Shown here: piece after piece, positions 61,123-64,000 of the stretch | How the letters are laid out: each line of letters opens with the position of its first letter | Numbering within the stretch: position 1 is the first letter of the stretch | From: Plazaster borealis | Taxonomy: Eukaryota > Echinodermata > Asteroidea > Forcipulatida > Labidiasteridae | DNA: 64,000 nucleotides | Assembly: GCA_021014325.1 (NCBI GenBank) | Contig: CM037463.1 | Location: 20,902,026-20,966,025 of the forward strand | Direction of reading: 5' to 3' | The notes under the pieces: model-generated | The model's database searches: none | Told to the model about the DNA's origin: nothing | The model's input: only the letters and a program-made list of their open reading frames with translations | Made by a program: the position numbers and the translations under genes

Positions 61123-61578
61123 TAGTTAAAGTTTTACGAAATTGCGTCGTCCTTTATACTAATAATAAATAATACACGGTCATGGCCATTTTCGTATTTG
61201 ATGAAAAAAGAGAAAGAGAGAGACCGTGAACAGTATTAAAAAAGAAGAAACAAGGGGGAAAATAAAAATACATCAATAAGAACAGAAACTCACAAAAAAC
61301 CTTAGACACAATATATAGAATTGTTAGAAGAAAAGAAAAATAAATCCAGACGCTTGCTAGTTAGAGTTATACCAATCTTCCAGACAAACATTTTAAAGAC
61401 AATAAAATACAATACATATATTTATAGAGTCTAGCAAATTAACCAAATAAAACAGTTAAACATGCAGGTCATTTTCGTCTGAAATACTTCCAAAGTCGAG
61501 AAAATAAAATTTGAAGACCAACTAAACCACCGTTCCTAATTTCGATTGCTGCAATTGAAATAAGCATCTGTCTTAAAG

Positions 61579-62110
61579 TACTCTTACTCGTACTCGTACT
61601 TGGAGATCCAAGTACTTATAGTACTCGGTTGTTGGATTTAGTACTCGGATATTAGAAAACTCTTCACTCGGATACTTGTACTCGATGGCCAAAGAACTCT
61701 CCCCGAGTACTACTATGCCTCCCTTGTACTTGTTCTCGGTTGTTGCATTTAGTTCTTGGATATCAGACAACTCGTGACTCGGATACTTGTACTTATACTC
61801 GATAGCCCAAGAACTCGTACTCGAGTAGATGCCACCCGTGAATTGTTCTCGGTTGTTGGACTTACTCGGATATCGGAAACTCATTACTCGGATACTCGTA
61901 CTATAGATCACCCAAGTACTCGTACTCAAGTACTACTAAGCCACCTGTATGGTGTACACGGCTGTTGGACTGTAGTACTCGGACATCGGTGAACCCGGTA
62001 CTCAGTCACTTCTTGTACTCGTAAGGTACTCGACTACCAAAGTACTCACTCGAGTACTACTCTGCCAATTTTGTACACTTGAAATACTTAGTACTCAGGT
62101 TGAAAAGTAC
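61579..62110. repeat. TACTCG/CGAGTA-rich tandem array
   Basis: Units of roughly 90-110 bp built on ACTCGTACTCGAGTACTA and GGAGATCCAAGTACTTA. Related blocks lie at 55960-56090 and 56505-56660. Confidence 0.7.
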
Positions 62111-62119
62111 TCGACAACA

Positions 62120-62362
62120 AAACATGACAGGCAAGTGGTGGACGCGACAAAAATCCATGAGAAGACGTATAACGTTAAGGTCTGTTTGTCACAAAACGGG
62201 ACTACTGAGTTTAGGACGGAATTTTCACAGATTGATTTTTCAGTTAAAAACACACCAAAAACCCCAAGCAAAGCCGTAAAGGATAAAACTAAACGTCAAC
62301 AAGTTGTGTTGATACCCGTCGGTATAAAACTTGGTAGCTCGGAGTGGGCGGGGGCAGTGTAA
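62120..62362 (+). other. Unassigned open frame (transposon remnant or exon)
   Basis: Reads VVDATKIHEKTYNVKVCLSQ, then NGTTEFRTEFSQIDFSVKNT and a Lys-rich stretch ending EWAGAV. It begins inside the TACTCG repeat block and matches no family I know. Confidence 0.25.
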
Positions 62363-62929
62363 CACTGGTACTCAGGTCATAGGCCTAAACTGATTGTGTA
62401 ATTGCGCTCTTTGAAAACCTGTCCCAAAAACCTTTGAGATTACGGGAGCAACAATTAGTGACGTCATATTTAATTCTTTCACAAAGCTTCATGCACGGGG
62501 TGTGTTTGGTTGCTTTGAGTCAGGATTAATAAAATATCAAAGAGAACTGTGAACTCTTCACCTTTGGTACGTTTTCGAAGTCGACAATGAACTATGTGCA
62601 GATTTGTGTTTATTCTAAACTGGGTTGGGAGTAGTTTTCCCCCTTTCCTCATGCTTTTCCCCTTTTAATCCGGGTGGCATTATGTCAACATGTTCATATT
62701 TATTTCCCTATGGAAACAAACAACTCAAAAACTGTTTGTTTGTTTGCGTTCTGGATTATGGCGTTACGAGAAATAATCTTGTCTGAAGCGATAAACTTGA
62801 GTTAATGGCGCGTCAAAGCGTATTTTATAGCATAGATCCTTCAAGCATGCCACGGCTATGTTAAATGTTGGTAGTGAAGTGTAGTGTGATTGAGCATTCA
62901 CTACATACGAGTGTAGACCCCGAGATTAA

Positions 62930-63292
62930 AGGCACTGTACACGTTTGGTAATTACTCAATATATATATAAGCATAAAAACTGACTTGGTAACGAGCAACA
63001 GTAGAGCTGTTGATAGTATAGAACATTGTGAGAAACGACTCCCTCTAAAGTAGTTTTGAGAAAGAGGTAATTTCTCACTAAAATAATAAAATACTTCTTG
63101 CAAGAAGCCTTTTATTCCTATCTGAAAGCACACAAATTTGTACATTAAGGGTGTTTTTTCTTTTATCATTTTCTTGCAACTTCGATGGCCAATTGAGCCC
63201 AAATTTTCACAGGCTTGTTATTTTATGCATATGTTGGGATACACCAAGTGAGGACACTGGTCTTTGACAATTACCAAACGTGTTCAGTGCCT
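62930..63292 (-). mobile_element. MITE family A, copy 7
   Basis: TTAA on both sides (62926-62929, 63293-63296). Starts AGGCACTGTACACGTTTGGT and ends CAAACGTGTTCAGTGCCT. Confidence 0.88.
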
Positions 63293-64000
63293 TTAAAAAC
63301 GAAAAATAAAAATAAAACCACCCCAAAACAATTGTCCACAATGTCTGGTCTTGAGACATTGCGAAGACTTCAACACGTCCACGGTCACGATTTTCACGAA
63401 CGAGAAAATCTTATTTTCTAAGTCAGTGTCTGTACTTTTCTTTTTCAAAAAGACAAAATGCGTTTGTTGTTGTTTAAAAAAGAGAATTATGAGAGGATTT
63501 TTCATGACCTAGAATAATGGGTCTTACACTACTCGGTGTAAGCACTCCATTTTTGTTGTATCACTCTATATTTATCTTGTTTTCCTAAACATGTTTTGCC
63601 TCTATATCTGCTCTAGCACTTCTGTAATTGTTTTATTTTTATTTTGTACCCTTTGTAAATTCAACATAATTCATTTCGTGTTTTTTAAACAACAATCAGC
63701 TCGCAAAATAATGTTTAATTGAAGGGGCATCGGTGGGAACAAAACATAACAAAACACTGAGCCGCTAGAAAATGTCTAAAAGGCCAAGTCTGCGAATTTA
63801 TACATGACTCATAATTGACACTCATCGATTTACGGAGCGTATGGAAATTCTGAGAACATTTCAGTTTACCCGGTTTATATCTTCTTCTTTTCTGCGGACG
63901 CATTATGAGGCTTTTGTGGTAATAAAATCACCTTAATGGATAAACTGGATTGACATAATCTACATCAGTATGACGGATGATTTCCTTAAAGCTAACATTG

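Overview
This window is animal nuclear DNA. It is AT-rich, genes are split by GT-AG introns, no prokaryotic operons are present, and interspersed repeats are dense. The style of the repeats (TTAA-flanked miniature inverted-repeat elements, tRNA-headed SINEs, short hAT-like elements) together with the two genes fits an echinoderm, perhaps a sea star. The echinoderm call is an inference from pattern memory, not a database match.

Two protein genes are supported. The first is a complete glutamate decarboxylase (GAD1/GAD2 type) on the + strand, ATG 7170 to stop 31168. It has 15 coding exons that join in frame at GT-AG sites to a 586-residue protein, with the PLP lysine at K398, the PLP aspartate at D366 and the catalytic-loop tyrosine at Y435. 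A polyadenylation signal lies at 31520-31525. The second is the first coding exon (55077-55812) of a natriuretic-peptide-receptor-like protein or receptor guanylyl cyclase. Its remaining exons were not found and probably lie beyond the right edge.

Layout. 1-2690: diverged repeats packed with CRE-type TGACGTCA palindromes. 2966-5640: a SINE split by a 2.26-kb TTAA-flanked element. 5640-7169: GAD 5' flank. 7170-31168: GAD, with introns loaded with MITEs. 31169-55076: intergenic repeats, including a MITE-bounded copied fragment of GAD exon 11 plus intron 11 (37131-37583), a 24-bp minisatellite (41952-42452), a duplicated microsatellite locus (44731-45840) and a tandem duplication with exon-like sequence (49533-50060). 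55077-55812: receptor exon. 55813-64000: more repeats, with a LINE 3' end on the minus strand and arrays of TACTCG-type repeats.

The main structural story is layered insertion. Several elements sit inside older elements. In two cases (2.26-kb element in a SINE; D element in an hAT-like MITE) the interrupted host directly supports a TTAA target duplication. Elsewhere, two adjacent hAT-like MITEs share one 8-bp duplication, and the copied GAD fragment preserves the empty site for a MITE now in GAD intron 11. No prokaryote-type defence system, CRISPR array or virus was recognised.
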